Source of the DNA: Moraxellaceae bacterium
GTDB lineage: Bacteria; Pseudomonadota; Gammaproteobacteria; Pseudomonadales; Moraxellaceae
Assembly: GCA_030646295.1 (NCBI GenBank)
Contig: JAUSND010000003.1
Coordinates: forward strand, 594,069-658,068
Length of the DNA: 64,000 nucleotides
Direction: 5' to 3'
This document shows, one piece after another, positions 10,133 to 20,741 of this stretch; positions within the stretch are counted from its first letter, which is position 1; each line of letters starts with the position of its first letter. Made by a program: the position numbers and the translations under genes. Below the pieces are notes generated by a model. It saw nothing but the letters and a program-made list of their open reading frames with translations, searched no databases and had not been told where the DNA came from.

Positions 10133-11340
10133 ACAAGCCTATCGATTTCTCGAAATTCCCCGATGCCAGAGGCCATTTCGGTATTCACGGCGGACGCTTT
10201 GTGTCCGAGACGCTGATGGCTGCACTGACGGATCTGGAAGCGCTGTATGCGCGTCTCAAGGACGATCCTGATTTCCAGAAAGAATTTGATCGCGATCTCG
10301 CCTTTTATGTCGGACGTCCGTCACCGCTTTATCACGCCGAGCGCTGGAGCCGTGAGCTGGGCGGCGCACAGATATACCTCAAGCGTGAAGACCTGAATCA
10401 CACCGGCGCGCACAAGGTGAACAACACCATCGGTCAGGCACTGCTTGCCAAAAGTTCCGGCAAGACACGCGTGATTGCCGAAACCGGCGCCGGTCAGCAT
10501 GGTGTTGCCACTGCAACAATTGCCGCACGTCTTGGCATGGAGTGCGTGGTGTTCATGGGTGAAGAAGACGTCAAGCGTCAGTCCATGAATGTCTATCGCA
10601 TGAAACTGCTTGGTGCCACGGTGGTGCCGGTCACGTCCGGCTCGAAAACACTGAAAGATGCAATGAACGAAGCCATGCGCGACTGGGTGACCAACGTCGA
10701 CAATACTTTCTACATCATTGGTACTGTCGCCGGTCCGCATCCTTACCCCATGCTGGTGCGCGACTTCCAGTCCGTGATCGGTCGCGAAGCGCGTGAGCAA
10801 TGCCTGACGCAAACCGGCCGCTTGCCCGATGCACTGGTGGCCTGTGTTGGTGGCGGCTCGAACGCCATTGGCCTGTTCCATCCATTCCTGAATGACAGCA
10901 GCGTTGCCATGTATGGTGTCGAGGCAGCAGGGCATGGCCTGGATACTGCCAATCACGCCGCCCCGCTTAATGGCGGCCGTCCTGGCGTGCTGCACGGTAA
11001 CCGTACGTACCTGATGGAAGATGACAACGGCCAGATCATCGAGACACACTCCGTGTCCGCCGGTCTGGATTATCCCGGTGTTGGTCCCGAGCACAGCTGG
11101 CTCAAGGATATCGGCCGCGTGAACTATGTCGGCATTACCGATGACGAGGCGCTTGCCGGGTTCCGTGAGCTGACCCAGAAAGAAGGCATCATTCCTGCGC
11201 TGGAATCCAGCCATGCCATTGCCTACGTGCAGAAGCTGGCCCCGACCATGCGCAAGGACCAGATCATCATCTGCAATCTCTCCGGGCGTGGCGACAAGGA
11301 TTTGCTGACAGTTGCCAAGCTTGACGGCATTACTGTGTGA
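10129..11340 (+). CDS. trpB: Tryptophan synthase beta chain
   Basis: PLP enzyme that joins indole and serine to make tryptophan. The 403 residues match the family length. The PLP lysine is in [18 protein letters not shown], the catalytic region [13 protein letters not shown] is intact, and the glycine-rich phosphate loop [10 protein letters not shown] is present. Overlaps trpF by four bases; trpA follows after 48 bases. TrpF-B-A adjacency means the late tryptophan steps are grouped here, with trpE/G/D/C elsewhere. Confidence 0.97.
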   Translation: MNKPIDFSKFPDARGHFGIHGGRFVSETLMAALTDLEALYARLKDDPDFQKEFDRDLAFYVGRPSPLYHAERWSRELGGAQIYLKREDLNHTGAHKVNNTIGQALLAKSSGKTRVIAETGAGQHGVATATIAARLGMECVVFMGEEDVKRQSMNVYRMKLLGATVVPVTSGSKTLKDAMNEAMRDWVTNVDNTFYIIGTVAGPHPYPMLVRDFQSVIGREAREQCLTQTGRLPDALVACVGGGSNAIGLFHPFLNDSSVAMYGVEAAGHGLDTANHAAPLNGGRPGVLHGNRTYLMEDDNGQIIETHSVSAGLDYPGVGPEHSWLKDIGRVNYVGITDDEALAGFRELTQKEGIIPALESSHAIAYVQKLAPTMRKDQIIICNLSGRGDKDLLTVAKLDGITV

Positions 11341-11388
11341 TTTTGCGGTCAGGCCACTCAACGGGCCTGACAAACGGGAAGTGAATAC

Positions 11389-12195
11389 ATGAGTCGAATT
11401 GCCGGGCGCTTTGCCCAACTCAAGAAAGAGGGTCGCAGTGCCCTTATTCCGTATGTAACCGCCGGTGATCCGGTGCCTTCGGTGGTTGTGCCGCTGATGC
11501 ATGCCATGGTGACTGCCGGTGCCGATGTCATCGAGCTTGGTGTGCCGTTCTCCGACCCGATGGCGGATGGCCCCGTCATCACCAAGGCTCACGAGCGGGC
11601 CCTCAAGCACAATGTCAGCCTGCGTGATGTGCTGGGCATGGTTGCCGAGTTCCGCAAGACGGACACGACAACCCCGGTTGTCCTGATGGGCTACCTGAAC
11701 CCGGTCGAGGTGATGGGCTATGCCACCTTTGCCCAGGCAGCGGCCGATGCCGGTGTGGACGGTGTGCTGACGGTGGATCTGCCGCCGGAAGAAGCGGATG
11801 ACCTGACCCGGGAGCTGAAGTCCCGGGCTATTGATCCGATTTACCTGATAGCCCCGACCACGACTCCAGACCGTATCCGCCTGATCACCAGTGCGGCCAG
11901 TGGCTATGTCTACTATGTTTCCCTGAAGGGCGTGACAGGGGCGGCTACCCTGGATATTCCTGAAGTAGCCAGTCGTCTTGAAACAATCCGTACCATCAGT
12001 AATTTGCCGATTGGTGTGGGTTTTGGTATCAAGGACGCTGAGTCTGCTGCTGCCGTCGCAGCTTATGCTGATGGCGTGGTGGTAGGCTCGGCGCTGGTTG
12101 GTCGTATTGGCCAGCTGCAGGATGATCCGGCCGCGATTCCCGCTGCAATTGCCGTCATCCTGGAAGGCATGCGTCATGCCATGGACCGTCGCTGA
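11389..12195 (+). CDS. trpA: Tryptophan synthase alpha chain
   Basis: Cleaves indole-3-glycerol phosphate and channels indole to TrpB in an alpha2-beta2 complex. The 268-residue TIM barrel has the hallmark [16 protein letters not shown] and, later, the phosphate-binding region GVGFGIKD. The short trpB-trpA gap holds an inverted repeat (GTCAGGCC at 11348, GGCCTGAC at 11364) without a T-run, so it is not an obvious terminator. Confidence 0.97.
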   Translation: MSRIAGRFAQLKKEGRSALIPYVTAGDPVPSVVVPLMHAMVTAGADVIELGVPFSDPMADGPVITKAHERALKHNVSLRDVLGMVAEFRKTDTTTPVVLMGYLNPVEVMGYATFAQAAADAGVDGVLTVDLPPEEADDLTRELKSRAIDPIYLIAPTTTPDRIRLITSAASGYVYYVSLKGVTGAATLDIPEVASRLETIRTISNLPIGVGFGIKDAESAAAVAAYADGVVVGSALVGRIGQLQDDPAAIPAAIAVILEGMRHAMDRR

Positions 12196-12273
12196 TCCTG
12201 TGAGTTGCGCGACGGATGATGTGTTGACCGAAGACCGTGGCGTTGCCCGGTCCTTCGATGAAAGGATGACACC

Positions 12274-13137
12274 ATGAGCTCAAGCTGGCTCGAAAAGATT
12301 CTTCCCAATGTCGGCGGTAACGTCGAGGATCGTCGTACTTCCGTTCCGGAAGGCCTGTGGCGCAAATGTCCCAAGTGTGATGCCGCGCTCTACAAGCCGG
12401 AGCTGGATCGCAACCTGTGTGTTTGCCCAAAATGCGATCACCACATGCGCATCAATGCGCGTGAGCGTATTGATCTTTTTCTTGATGCCGAAGGGCGTGA
12501 GGAGTTGGCGGCTGATCTGGCTCCCAACGACTTCCTCAAGTTCAAGGACAGCAAGAAATACAAGGATCGCCTGACGTCTGCACAGAAGGAAACCGGTGAG
12601 AAAGATGCACTGGTTGCCATGAAGGGGCACCTCAACGGCTTGCCGCTGGTGGTGGTGGCCTTCGAGTTCAGCTTCATGGGCGGCTCCATGGGTTCTGTGG
12701 TTGGCGCCAAGTTTGTTCGCGCAGCCGAGCTTTGCCTGGAGCATCGCATTCCCCTGGTCTGCTTTGCCGCCTCCGGTGGTGCACGCATGCAGGAGGCATT
12801 GTTCTCGCTCATGCAGATGGCCAAGACTGCTGCGGCCCTTGAGCGGATGAAAGTGGCAGGCATTCCCTTTGTGTCGGTGCTTACCGATCCGGTCTACGGC
12901 GGGGTTTCTGCCAGTCTTGCCATGCTGGGCGATATCAATGCAGCCGAACCCAATGCACTGATCGGCTTTGCCGGTCCGCGTGTGATCGAGCAGACCGTTC
13001 GCCAGAAGCTGCCGGAAGGTTTCCAGCGCTCCGAGTTCCTGGTTGAGCATGGTGCCATCGACACCATCATTCATCGTCACGAAATGCGTGACACGGTGTT
13101 CCGTCTGTTGGCCAAGCTTACGCATTATCCGCTCTGA
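12274..13137 (+). CDS. accD: Acetyl-CoA carboxylase carboxyltransferase subunit beta
   Basis: Zinc-containing half of the carboxyltransferase that, with AccA, makes malonyl-CoA for fatty acid synthesis. The 287 residues begin [11 protein letters not shown]. An N-terminal four-cysteine zinc ribbon (CPKCDAAL and CVCPKCDHH) is followed by the crotonase-like core with [17 protein letters not shown]. An RBS (AAAGGATG) precedes the ATG. Located between trpA and folC, as in related genomes. Confidence 0.97.
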   Translation: MSSSWLEKILPNVGGNVEDRRTSVPEGLWRKCPKCDAALYKPELDRNLCVCPKCDHHMRINARERIDLFLDAEGREELAADLAPNDFLKFKDSKKYKDRLTSAQKETGEKDALVAMKGHLNGLPLVVVAFEFSFMGGSMGSVVGAKFVRAAELCLEHRIPLVCFAASGGARMQEALFSLMQMAKTAAALERMKVAGIPFVSVLTDPVYGGVSASLAMLGDINAAEPNALIGFAGPRVIEQTVRQKLPEGFQRSEFLVEHGAIDTIIHRHEMRDTVFRLLAKLTHYPL

Positions 13138-13153
13138 TTCCCTTCGTGCTACC

Positions 13154-13186
13154 GAAGTCGGCCTTATGGCCGACTTCTGCATTTCA
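13154..13186 (+). terminator. Hairpin in the accD-folC gap
   Basis: A perfect 10-base stem, GAAGTCGGCC (13154-13163) with GGCCGACTTC (13168-13177), four-base loop, followed by TGCATTTC. The T-tract is poor, so termination may be partial and folC may be reached by read-through. Confidence 0.5.
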
Positions 13187-13200
13187 ACTACAGGTTTTTC

Positions 13201-14451
13201 ATGACGCTTGACGACTGGCTGTCCTGGCTCGAAAAGCAGCACCCCAAAACCATTGATCTTGGTCTGGAACGGGCAGGGCAGGTTGCCGACCGGCTCTCCT
13301 TGCGTGCGCTGGGCTGTCCCGTCATTACCGTTGGTGGCACCAATGGCAAGGGCTCCACGGTTGCCACCCTGATCAGCATTTTCCGTGCTGCCGGCTATCG
13401 CGTCGGCAGTTACACCTCGCCGCATCTGCTGCACTTCAATGAACGAATCTGCATTGATGGCGTGCCTGTTGATGACGCCACCCTGATTGCTGCCTTTGAA
13501 AAAATAAGGGCAGCTCAGGGCGATGTATCGCTGACGTATTTCGAATTCACCACGCTGGCAGCCTTCCTGATTTTCAGGGAAGCCGGGCTGGATGTGGTGG
13601 TGCTGGAGGTAGGTCTGGGCGGGCGACTGGATGCGGTCAATCTCGTGGATGCCGATGTGGCGGTGGTGACCAGTATCGGGATTGATCATGTCGAGTATCT
13701 GGGTGATACCCGCGAGCTGATTGCCGTCGAGAAAGCCGGTATTTTTCGTGCGGGCCGCCCCGCCATTTGCGGCGATACAAATCCTCCGTCCACATTGATT
13801 GAGACAGCTGATGCGATGGGTGCAGAGCTGGTTTGCCGGGGCCGTGATTTTGATTTTCGTGAAGAAGCGCCTGACGCATGGGCCTGGCATGACCACAAGC
13901 GGGTGCTGAACGGATTGCCAAGGCCGTCGCTGGCCCTGGCCAATGCCGCCACCGCCGTGGCGGCGGTGTTCCGGGTGTCGCTGGAGGTCAGTGAGACGGC
14001 ATTGCGTGAAGGCCTGCGTGGCGCGCGCCTGAATGGTCGTATGCAGGTGGCGGCGCAAAATCCTCTGATTGTGCTGGATGTTGCGCATAACCCGCATGGC
14101 GCAGCATTTTTCATGCAACAATTGCCGCCACCGCAACCCGGACAGCGCACAGTCGCTGTTCTGGGCATGCTGGCGGACAAGGATATTGATGGTGTGGTGG
14201 GGGCTTGTCTGGGGCGGGTGGATGCATGGCATGTCGCCAGCCTGCATGTGCCCCGTGGTGCCATGAGTGATCGTCTGGCAACTGCCCTGCGCGTTCAGGG
14301 TTGCCATGTGGCGGGCCAGCATGAGTCGGTGGCTGCTGCACTGATGGTTGCTCGTCAACAGGCCCGCCCAGCCGATAGAATTATCGTCTTTGGTTCTTTT
14401 TATACCGTAGCGGCTGCCCAGCAGGCGCTGAGTACGGAGTGGTCGGAGTGA
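13201..14451 (+). CDS. folC: Bifunctional dihydrofolate/folylpolyglutamate synthase
   Basis: ATP-dependent addition of glutamate to dihydropteroate and folates. The 416-residue Mur-ligase-type protein has the P-loop VGGTNGKGSTVATL near residues 41-54, SYTSPHLLHFNERI near residue 76, and the conserved LDVAHNPHGA of the C-terminal domain. The ATG at 13201 follows a short AGG. The stop overlaps the next gene's start. Confidence 0.96.
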   Translation: MTLDDWLSWLEKQHPKTIDLGLERAGQVADRLSLRALGCPVITVGGTNGKGSTVATLISIFRAAGYRVGSYTSPHLLHFNERICIDGVPVDDATLIAAFEKIRAAQGDVSLTYFEFTTLAAFLIFREAGLDVVVLEVGLGGRLDAVNLVDADVAVVTSIGIDHVEYLGDTRELIAVEKAGIFRAGRPAICGDTNPPSTLIETADAMGAELVCRGRDFDFREEAPDAWAWHDHKRVLNGLPRPSLALANAATAVAAVFRVSLEVSETALREGLRGARLNGRMQVAAQNPLIVLDVAHNPHGAAFFMQQLPPPQPGQRTVAVLGMLADKDIDGVVGACLGRVDAWHVASLHVPRGAMSDRLATALRVQGCHVAGQHESVAAALMVARQQARPADRIIVFGSFYTVAAAQQALSTEWSE

Positions 14452-15257
14452 TGATGGATAAAGCAGTCAAGCAACGTCTGGTCGGCGGGTTGGTTCTGAT
14501 CGCCGGAGCAGCCCTGTTCCTGCCTATGTTGCTGGATGGCTCTGGCGCCGAGCTGGTGGTGCCGCCGGTGCCTGCACCACCGGTGGTGGCGGGTGTCGAG
14601 GCGCTGCAACCCAAGCTGGAAGCCGAAGTCGTTGCTGCCGGTCAGGCGGTGGATGAGGCGCAGGCTGGGCCGGTGTTTCATGACGTGACCCCGGCTGAGC
14701 CAGAGGCTGCTGTCGTCGAGGATACCCCGCCGGATGAGGCCTATCACATGGCAGAGGCTGCCGCGCCTGTGGCTGCGACTGCCGTGAAGACACCGGCACC
14801 AGTCACCGCTGCCGAGACTGCCGCAAAAGAGAAACTGTCTGCCGATGCGGCGCGTCTGGCGGCACAGAAAGCCGATGCAGAAAAGCTGTTGCGCGAAAAA
14901 GCTGAAAAAGAGCGCCTGGCCCGGCTGGCAGCAGAGCAGAAGGCCAAAGAGGCAGCGGAGGCAAAGCTGAAGACGGTTGCCGCGAAGCCTGTGGCTGCGC
15001 CGGCAAAGCCTGCGGCTGACCTGCCGCAGGCCTGGGTGGTGCAGGTGGCCAGCCTGTCTGCACGGGAAAAGGCGGATGAACTGGTAGCCCGCCTGCGCAG
15101 CAAGGGCTACCGCGCCACGGCGGTGTACCAGACGAGCATGTGGAAGGTGGTGGTGGGGCCCGAGTTGCGCAAGGAAGTGGCAGAGTCCATCAAGCAGCGA
15201 CTGGCCGCCGACCCCGAGTTGAGGCTGTCCGGCTGGGTGCAGGCCTGGAAGCCCTGA
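14451..15257 (+). CDS. DedD-like SPOR-domain cell-division protein
   Basis: 268-residue single-pass inner-membrane protein. A short cytoplasmic tail is followed by a membrane span (LVGGLVLIAGAALFLPMLL), an Ala/Lys-rich coiled-coil linker at about 115-180, and a C-terminal SPOR domain (AWVVQVASLSAREKADELV to the end). SPOR domains bind denuded septal peptidoglycan; DedD proteins assist constriction. The start overlaps the folC stop (TGATG); ATG 14454 is an equal alternative and GTG 14439 is less likely. Position between folC and cvpA matches Pseudomonas. Confidence 0.85.
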   Translation: MMDKAVKQRLVGGLVLIAGAALFLPMLLDGSGAELVVPPVPAPPVVAGVEALQPKLEAEVVAAGQAVDEAQAGPVFHDVTPAEPEAAVVEDTPPDEAYHMAEAAAPVAATAVKTPAPVTAAETAAKEKLSADAARLAAQKADAEKLLREKAEKERLARLAAEQKAKEAAEAKLKTVAAKPVAAPAKPAADLPQAWVVQVASLSAREKADELVARLRSKGYRATAVYQTSMWKVVVGPELRKEVAESIKQRLAADPELRLSGWVQAWKP

Positions 15258-15291
15258 GTGTCCTCTCCGGGTGCCCACGCAGGGGCTCCTG

Positions 15292-15300
15292 TGCTAGAAT
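15292..15300 (+). promoter_or_regulatory. Possible extended -10 promoter before cvpA-purF-metZ
   Basis: TGCTAGAAT combines an extended -10 TGn with TAGAAT, 70 bases before cvpA. No good -35 box is visible. No PurR-like palindrome was recognised. Tentative. Confidence 0.3.
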
Positions 15301-15369
15301 TTTGCGCCGGGCGGCAGGGTATCTGCCGCTTGCCTTTTCTGCCACTTGGCACCGGTAACGGACAAGATC

Positions 15370-15912
15370 ATGGCTGCACTCCATCCTGTTGACTGGATCA
15401 TTCTGGGCGTGATTGTCATTTCATTCGCCCTGGGATTTTTCCGTGGTTTTGTACGTGAAGCCTTCTCTCTGGCGGGCTGGGTGTCTGCCTATGTGGTTGC
15501 GCGTCTTTTCCATGCTCCCCTCGAAAACCTGCTGGCGGACAGCATCAGTACGCCCTCGTTGCGGCTGGCGGCCGCATGGGGCGGGCTTTTTGTCACTACC
15601 CTGATGTTGGCGATGCTCGCCGGTTATCTGGTGTTGAGCGTGATCGAGAGCGCCGGTCTGCGCAGTGTTGACCGTTTTCTGGGCGCGGGATTCGGTGTGG
15701 TTCGCGGCCTTATTCTGGTGTTGGCGGTTCTGGTGATGGTTTCACCCTTTGCCAGTCGCGACGCCTGGTGGAAAAACGCCATGCTTCCCAAGCAGTTTCT
15801 GCGCTTCGAGGCTGTAGGGCGGGATATGAAGGACAAGGTAGTGCAGGCGGCCAGGCAGGTCGGCAACAAAGAGACAGATGAAGTGCCTGCCGCTGCAGGC
15901 AACGACAATTGA
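15370..15912 (+). CDS. cvpA: CvpA family membrane protein
   Basis: 180-residue inner-membrane protein of the colicin V production family; its exact function is not settled, but it is commonly co-transcribed with purF. Four hydrophobic segments are visible (about residues 8-25, 28-48, 64-88 and 102-122) and the family motif [16 protein letters not shown] 15370 is preferred to the upstream TTG at 15346 because the family begins only a few residues before the first membrane span. It ends 13 bases before purF. Confidence 0.93.
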   Translation: MAALHPVDWIILGVIVISFALGFFRGFVREAFSLAGWVSAYVVARLFHAPLENLLADSISTPSLRLAAAWGGLFVTTLMLAMLAGYLVLSVIESAGLRSVDRFLGAGFGVVRGLILVLAVLVMVSPFASRDAWWKNAMLPKQFLRFEAVGRDMKDKVVQAARQVGNKETDEVPAAAGNDN

Positions 15913-15925
15913 TCTGAGGTTTGCT

Positions 15926-17452
15926 ATGTGCGGTATTGTGGGTATTGCGGGAAAGTCGGCGGTCAACCAGTCGCTGTATGATGCACTGACTGTGCTTCAG
16001 CATCGTGGGCAGGACGCCGCGGGTATTGTCACCTGTCACAACGGGCGGCTTTATCTCCGCAAGGAAAACGGCATGGTGCGCGATGTGTTTCATACTCGCC
16101 ACATGATGCGTTTGATCGGTAATTTCGGTATTGGTCATGTGCGTTATCCCACGGCGGGGTCCTCCAGCTCTGCCGAGGCGCAGCCGTTTTATGTGAACTC
16201 TCCCTACGGGATCACCCTGGCGCACAACGGTAACCTGACCAACGCCAATGAAATTGCCCGTGACCTGTTCCGGGAAGATCTCCGCCACATCAACACCGAT
16301 TCCGACTCCGAAGTGCTGCTCAACGTGTTTGCGCACGAGCTTCAGGCACTGGGTAAGCTGAATCCTACGGAAGAAGACCTGTTCAAGGCCGTCAGTGCCG
16401 TGCACCGTCGTTGCAAGGGTGCCTATGCAGTGGTTGCCATGGTCACCGGTTACGGCATTGTCGGTTTTCGTGACCCCAATGGCATTCGTCCCATCATGTT
16501 CGGTGAGCGTGATACGGCAGATGGCAAGGAATACATCATTGCCTCCGAATCCGTTGCCATCACATCGTTGGGTTATCGCGTCGTGCGTGACCTTGCGCCG
16601 GGCGAGGCGGTATTCATCAATTCAAAGGGCGAGCTTTTCACGCACCAGTGTGCCGAGAATCCGGTGCTTAAGCCCTGCATTTTCGAGTTTGTCTATTTTG
16701 CCCGCCCCGACTCCATCATCGACAACATCTCGGTGTACAAGGCGCGTCTGCGCATGGGCGAGCGACTGGCCAACAAGATCATGCGTGACTGGGGCAGCCA
16801 TGATATCGATGTGGTGATCCCGATCCCCGATACCAGCCGTACGTCGGCGCTGGAGCTGGCCAACCAGCTTAATGTGAAGTTCCGTGAGGGCTTCATGAAA
16901 AACCGTTATATCGGTCGTACGTTCATCATGCCGGGGCAGAACCAGCGCAAGAAGTCCGTGCGCCAGAAGCTGAACCCCATCGAGCTGGAGTTTCACGGCA
17001 AGAATGTGTTGCTGGTGGATGATTCGATCGTGCGTGGGACCACCTGCAAGGAAATCATCCAGATGGCCCGTGATGCCGGTGCCAGAAAAGTGTATTTCGC
17101 GTCGGCAGCGCCAGCGGTGAAGTACCCGAATGTGTATGGCATTGACATGCCATCCAAGAGCGAGCTGATTGCCTACGGCCGTACCGAGGAAGAGGTCTGC
17201 ACGATGATTGGTGCCGATCGCCTGCTGTACCAGGATCTGGATGACCTGATTGCGGCGGCTCAGGAAGGTAATCCCCACATTGATGGATTTGATTGCTCGG
17301 TATTCAATGGTGAATACGTCACTGGTGACATTGATGACGACTATCTGGATGCCCTGCAGGCATCACGCAATGATGCAGCCAAGAAAAGAAAGAACGGCGA
17401 AGGCTCTGACGAGTCCATGTCGACCATTGTCGATCTCTCAAACGGCAATTGA
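15926..17452 (+). CDS. purF: Amidophosphoribosyltransferase
   Basis: First step of purine synthesis: PRPP plus glutamine to phosphoribosylamine. The start must be the ATG at 15926 because Cys2 (MCGIVGIAG) is the N-terminal nucleophile of the glutaminase domain; the frame stays open upstream but would bury it. RGQDAAGI is the following glutaminase motif, and the PRPP loop [14 protein letters not shown] lies near residue 365. 508 residues, the normal size. CTGAGGT provides the ribosome site. Confidence 0.97.
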   Translation: MCGIVGIAGKSAVNQSLYDALTVLQHRGQDAAGIVTCHNGRLYLRKENGMVRDVFHTRHMMRLIGNFGIGHVRYPTAGSSSSAEAQPFYVNSPYGITLAHNGNLTNANEIARDLFREDLRHINTDSDSEVLLNVFAHELQALGKLNPTEEDLFKAVSAVHRRCKGAYAVVAMVTGYGIVGFRDPNGIRPIMFGERDTADGKEYIIASESVAITSLGYRVVRDLAPGEAVFINSKGELFTHQCAENPVLKPCIFEFVYFARPDSIIDNISVYKARLRMGERLANKIMRDWGSHDIDVVIPIPDTSRTSALELANQLNVKFREGFMKNRYIGRTFIMPGQNQRKKSVRQKLNPIELEFHGKNVLLVDDSIVRGTTCKEIIQMARDAGARKVYFASAAPAVKYPNVYGIDMPSKSELIAYGRTEEEVCTMIGADRLLYQDLDDLIAAAQEGNPHIDGFDCSVFNGEYVTGDIDDDYLDALQASRNDAAKKRKNGEGSDESMSTIVDLSNGN

Positions 17453-17466
17453 GGAACAGCACGATA

Positions 17467-18663
17467 ATGAGCCTTGATGACGAGCTGATGGCAACTCTGG
17501 GATTTGACAGTCTGGCGGTTCGTGCCGGTCAGCATCGGACCAATGAGGCTGAACACAGTGAGCCGATGTTCCTCACGTCCTCGTTTGTGTTTGACAGCGC
17601 CGCGCAGGCCGCTGCCCGCTTTGGTGGCAGTGAGCCTGGCAATATCTATTCCCGGTTTACCAATCCGACGGTGCGCACGTTCGAGCAACGTCTTGCTGCG
17701 CTTGAGGGCGGCGAGCGTGCCGTGGCCACCAGCTCCGGCATGGCGGCCATTCTGGCGACGTGCCTGGCCTTGTTGCAGGCAGGCGATCATGTGGTGTGTT
17801 CGCGCAGTGTGTTTGGCACCACCAACGTGCTGTTCGAAAAATACATGAAGAAATTCGGTGTGCAGACAACGTTTGTCTCGCTCACGGATGTTTCGGCGTG
17901 GCAGTCGGCAATCACGGCGCAGACAAAGCTGTTCTTTCTGGAAACCCCCAGCAATCCATTGTGCGAAATTGCCGACATTCCGGCGCTGGCCACACTGGCA
18001 CACCAGCATGGCATCCTGCTGGCCGTTGATAACTGCTTCTGCACGCCGGCGTTGCAAAAGCCGCTTGAGCTGGGTGCAGACATCGTTATTCATTCTGCCA
18101 CCAAGTACATCGATGGTCAGGGTCGCTGCATGGGCGGTGCTGTCGTTGGTCGCCAGAAGGAAATGGAAGAAGTCTTCGGGGTGGTACGCACCTGTGGTCC
18201 GACCATGAGTGCCTTCAATGCCTGGGTATTCCTGAAGGGTCTCGAAACCCTTCGCCTGCGCATGAATGCGCATGCCGACAATGCGCTGGTGATGGCGCAA
18301 TGGTTGGCGGCCCGTCCGGAAGTGGCAAAGGTCCACTATGCCGGTCTTGCCTCTCATCCCCAGCATGAGTTGGCCAGACGTCAGCAGTCAAAGTTTGGCG
18401 GTGTATTGTCATTCGAGCTGAACGGTGGCCGTGAAGCTGCCTGGGCTTTCATTGATGGCACAAAGCTGATGTCGATCACGGCCAATCTCGGTGATGCCAA
18501 AACCACCATCACGCATCCGGCCACCACGACGCATGGCCGTCTGAGCCCGGAAGCGAAAGCGGCAGCCGGTATCACGGAGGGCCTGATCCGGATTGCGGTA
18601 GGCCTGGAAGATGTTGCGGATTTGCTGAAAGACTGCGAGCGCGGGTTTGCTGCGCTGGGCTGA
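17467..18663 (+). CDS. metZ: O-succinylhomoserine sulfhydrylase
   Basis: PLP enzyme that makes homocysteine directly from O-succinylhomoserine and sulfide. 398 residues of the Cys/Met metabolism PLP family, with the PLP lysine in HSATKYIDGQGR and the motif ETPSNP. Assignment to MetZ rather than cystathionine synthase rests on the conserved position after purF and the N-terminal FDSLAVRAGQ. The ATG at 17467 follows GAGGAACAG. Confidence 0.93.
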   Translation: MSLDDELMATLGFDSLAVRAGQHRTNEAEHSEPMFLTSSFVFDSAAQAAARFGGSEPGNIYSRFTNPTVRTFEQRLAALEGGERAVATSSGMAAILATCLALLQAGDHVVCSRSVFGTTNVLFEKYMKKFGVQTTFVSLTDVSAWQSAITAQTKLFFLETPSNPLCEIADIPALATLAHQHGILLAVDNCFCTPALQKPLELGADIVIHSATKYIDGQGRCMGGAVVGRQKEMEEVFGVVRTCGPTMSAFNAWVFLKGLETLRLRMNAHADNALVMAQWLAARPEVAKVHYAGLASHPQHELARRQQSKFGGVLSFELNGGREAAWAFIDGTKLMSITANLGDAKTTITHPATTTHGRLSPEAKAAAGITEGLIRIAVGLEDVADLLKDCERGFAALG

Positions 18664-18676
18664 TTGAATGTTGCCT

Positions 18677-18720
18677 GCGTTAACCGGAGCAACTGGTTCT
18701 GCTCCGGTTAACGCTTCCTC
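18677..18720. terminator. Perfect 15-bp inverted repeat between convergent genes
   Basis: GCGTTAACCGGAGCA (18677-18691) and its exact complement (18700-18714) flank an eight-base loop, between metZ and the convergent oxidoreductase gene. The T-tract is short on both strands, but the stem is strong. Most likely a shared bidirectional terminator. Confidence 0.65.
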
Positions 18721-18739
18721 CTGATGTACTCTGTTGTCC

Positions 18740-20659
18740 TCAGTTCTTTGACAACACCATTCCCAGTTTTCTCGCTCCACGCGTTGCCAGCGCCATGATG
18801 CTGACCTGCGGATTCACCCCCAGCGGACCCGGCACACTCGATCCATCCATCACATAAAGTCCCTTGGTGCCGAATACCTGGTGCGAGCTGTCGGTGACGC
18901 CGTATTTTTCATTCACGCCCATCTGGCAGGTGCCAAGGGGATGATACGCCGTGATGGTGAAATCCCTGGGTGAGCGGGCCTTGTTCAGGTAGGCATCGAG
19001 TTCCTGCTCATTACGCACGCTGCCCATCTTGCGCAGGCCTGGAATCCAGACTTCTTTCGCGCCTGCAGCAAGGTACATGCGGGACAGTTCGCGCACGCCG
19101 CGCTTGAACAGGGCCAGATCGGTCTGGTTCATCCAGTAGGAAATGAACGGAAAGTCCGGGTGAGGGCCAGGACGGACGCGGCCACGTGATGTGTCGCGGA
19201 TCATGAAGCCGAAATAGGCGGTGTGCTGATAGTTTTCGACAAAACGGGTGTAAGGCGCGCCTGCCATGGGGTTCATCATGCCATGGCCAATCAGGGGAAT
19301 GGTGCCGCCCTCGAACATCAGTCCTTCTGCAGCCAGATCAGCAACACCAAAACCCTGAGGGATGCGTCGGGAGTGATCAAACGTGCGGTCCGGAAAGTGG
19401 GCAAGCACGGCGCCGGCAGGATGAATGCTGAGCTGCCTGCCGAGCTGTGGCAGCCGAATGCCGTTGCGCATCAGGAACACCGGACTCAGGAAGCTGCCCA
19501 TGGCCACGATGGTGGCGCGTGCACGCACGGTGAGCGTGACCGGTTTGCCAGCGGCAGTTTTGCCTTCAGCTTTTACGCCTTCTATGGTCGTGCCGTTGCG
19601 CAACAGCTCGGTTGCCTTGAATCCTGTGAACAGAAAGGCGCCTGCATCCAGCGCGCGCGGCATGTAGCTGACGTTGGTGGACTGCTTGGCATCCGTCGGG
19701 CAGCCGAACTGGCACAGTCCCTGACCATCACAGCCGACAGCATTGCGTGGCAGGTCGTGTGTTTGCACAAACCCGATCCTGTTGGCGCCTTCGCGGATTA
19801 CATTGCCAATCTCGCCCACATAGCGGGGGTCGGCTTTCTGCACCTGCAGAATCTCCATGACCTCGGCGTTATAGGGGGCCATTTCGGCGTCGGTGAGTTC
19901 GCGCAAACCCAGGGCACGCCACCGTGCCAGTGTTTCCGGTGGTGCGGCCATGGCGGTGCCGGAGTTGATCGTGGTGGTACCGCCGACATTACGGCCAATG
20001 GGAACTGGAATCACGGTATTGCCGATGGTGGCCGTGAGACCCATGGCGCGGTAGAGAAGGGGGATCATCTCGGTAAGACGCCCGGTAAAGTCGCGACGAT
20101 CGTGATAGCGGCCTTCCTCCAGCACCACGACGGCCAGACCCTGACTGGCCAGCTCCAGCGCGGCAGCGGCTCCGCCAGCACCGGTGCCGATGATGACAAC
20201 ATCGGCCTCCAGCGTGTCATCACCTTCCAGGCTTCCGGCATCCGTGATCTGCTGCCGCCAGCGTGCACTTTCGATATCCGCAGGAACACGGACCCCATTG
20301 GGCACATTCAGGCGGGCCAGCACCCCCTCATCCTGCAGCAACGCCATGCGGAAGGGCACTGACAGCCCCTGCAACAGGCTGCCCTGGATGCCGGTGAGTG
20401 ACTCCAGAAACTGTTGGCGCTCGCTCAGGGGGGCGTTTGCAAAGCGCTGGCGATGGCCAAGAAAGAATCGTGCATCCAGCACCGTCAGCAGGGCATCCAG
20501 CCCGCGCCCCAAGCCACCCTGACGGGCACACCAGGACTCCACTTCGTCCAGCAGGGAGCCTGCATCCGGAGCGGGCAGGGTGGTGCCGGCAGGAAACAGG
20601 GCTTCGATGAAAGCATGTGCTGTGGCGACGTGATGCAGGTTTGTAGGTTTCATACGCAA
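18740..20659 (-). CDS. GMC family FAD-dependent oxidoreductase
   Basis: 639-residue glucose-methanol-choline family flavoprotein (637 if the second ATG at 20653 is used). An N-terminal helical region of about 150 residues precedes the FAD-binding site DVVIIGTGAGGAAAALEL (glycines near 158-163). The C-terminal domain has the family motif YHPLGTCQMG with the active-site histidine and ends SIMALATRGARKLG. It resembles long-chain alcohol or sterol oxidases, but the substrate cannot be read from sequence. No signal peptide is seen, so it is probably cytoplasmic or membrane-associated. Divergent from the MoxR operon. Confidence 0.85.
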   Translation of the reverse strand: MRMKPTNLHHVATAHAFIEALFPAGTTLPAPDAGSLLDEVESWCARQGGLGRGLDALLTVLDARFFLGHRQRFANAPLSERQQFLESLTGIQGSLLQGLSVPFRMALLQDEGVLARLNVPNGVRVPADIESARWRQQITDAGSLEGDDTLEADVVIIGTGAGGAAAALELASQGLAVVVLEEGRYHDRRDFTGRLTEMIPLLYRAMGLTATIGNTVIPVPIGRNVGGTTTINSGTAMAAPPETLARWRALGLRELTDAEMAPYNAEVMEILQVQKADPRYVGEIGNVIREGANRIGFVQTHDLPRNAVGCDGQGLCQFGCPTDAKQSTNVSYMPRALDAGAFLFTGFKATELLRNGTTIEGVKAEGKTAAGKPVTLTVRARATIVAMGSFLSPVFLMRNGIRLPQLGRQLSIHPAGAVLAHFPDRTFDHSRRIPQGFGVADLAAEGLMFEGGTIPLIGHGMMNPMAGAPYTRFVENYQHTAYFGFMIRDTSRGRVRPGPHPDFPFISYWMNQTDLALFKRGVRELSRMYLAAGAKEVWIPGLRKMGSVRNEQELDAYLNKARSPRDFTITAYHPLGTCQMGVNEKYGVTDSSHQVFGTKGLYVMDGSSVPGPLGVNPQVSIMALATRGARKLGMVLSKN

Positions 20660-20741
20660 TGAGTATTGATGTTATGGTTATGGCAGGCATTGACTATAAA
20701 CAATATTGACTCTCCGGTTCTCCACTTTTGTCAGGATTATC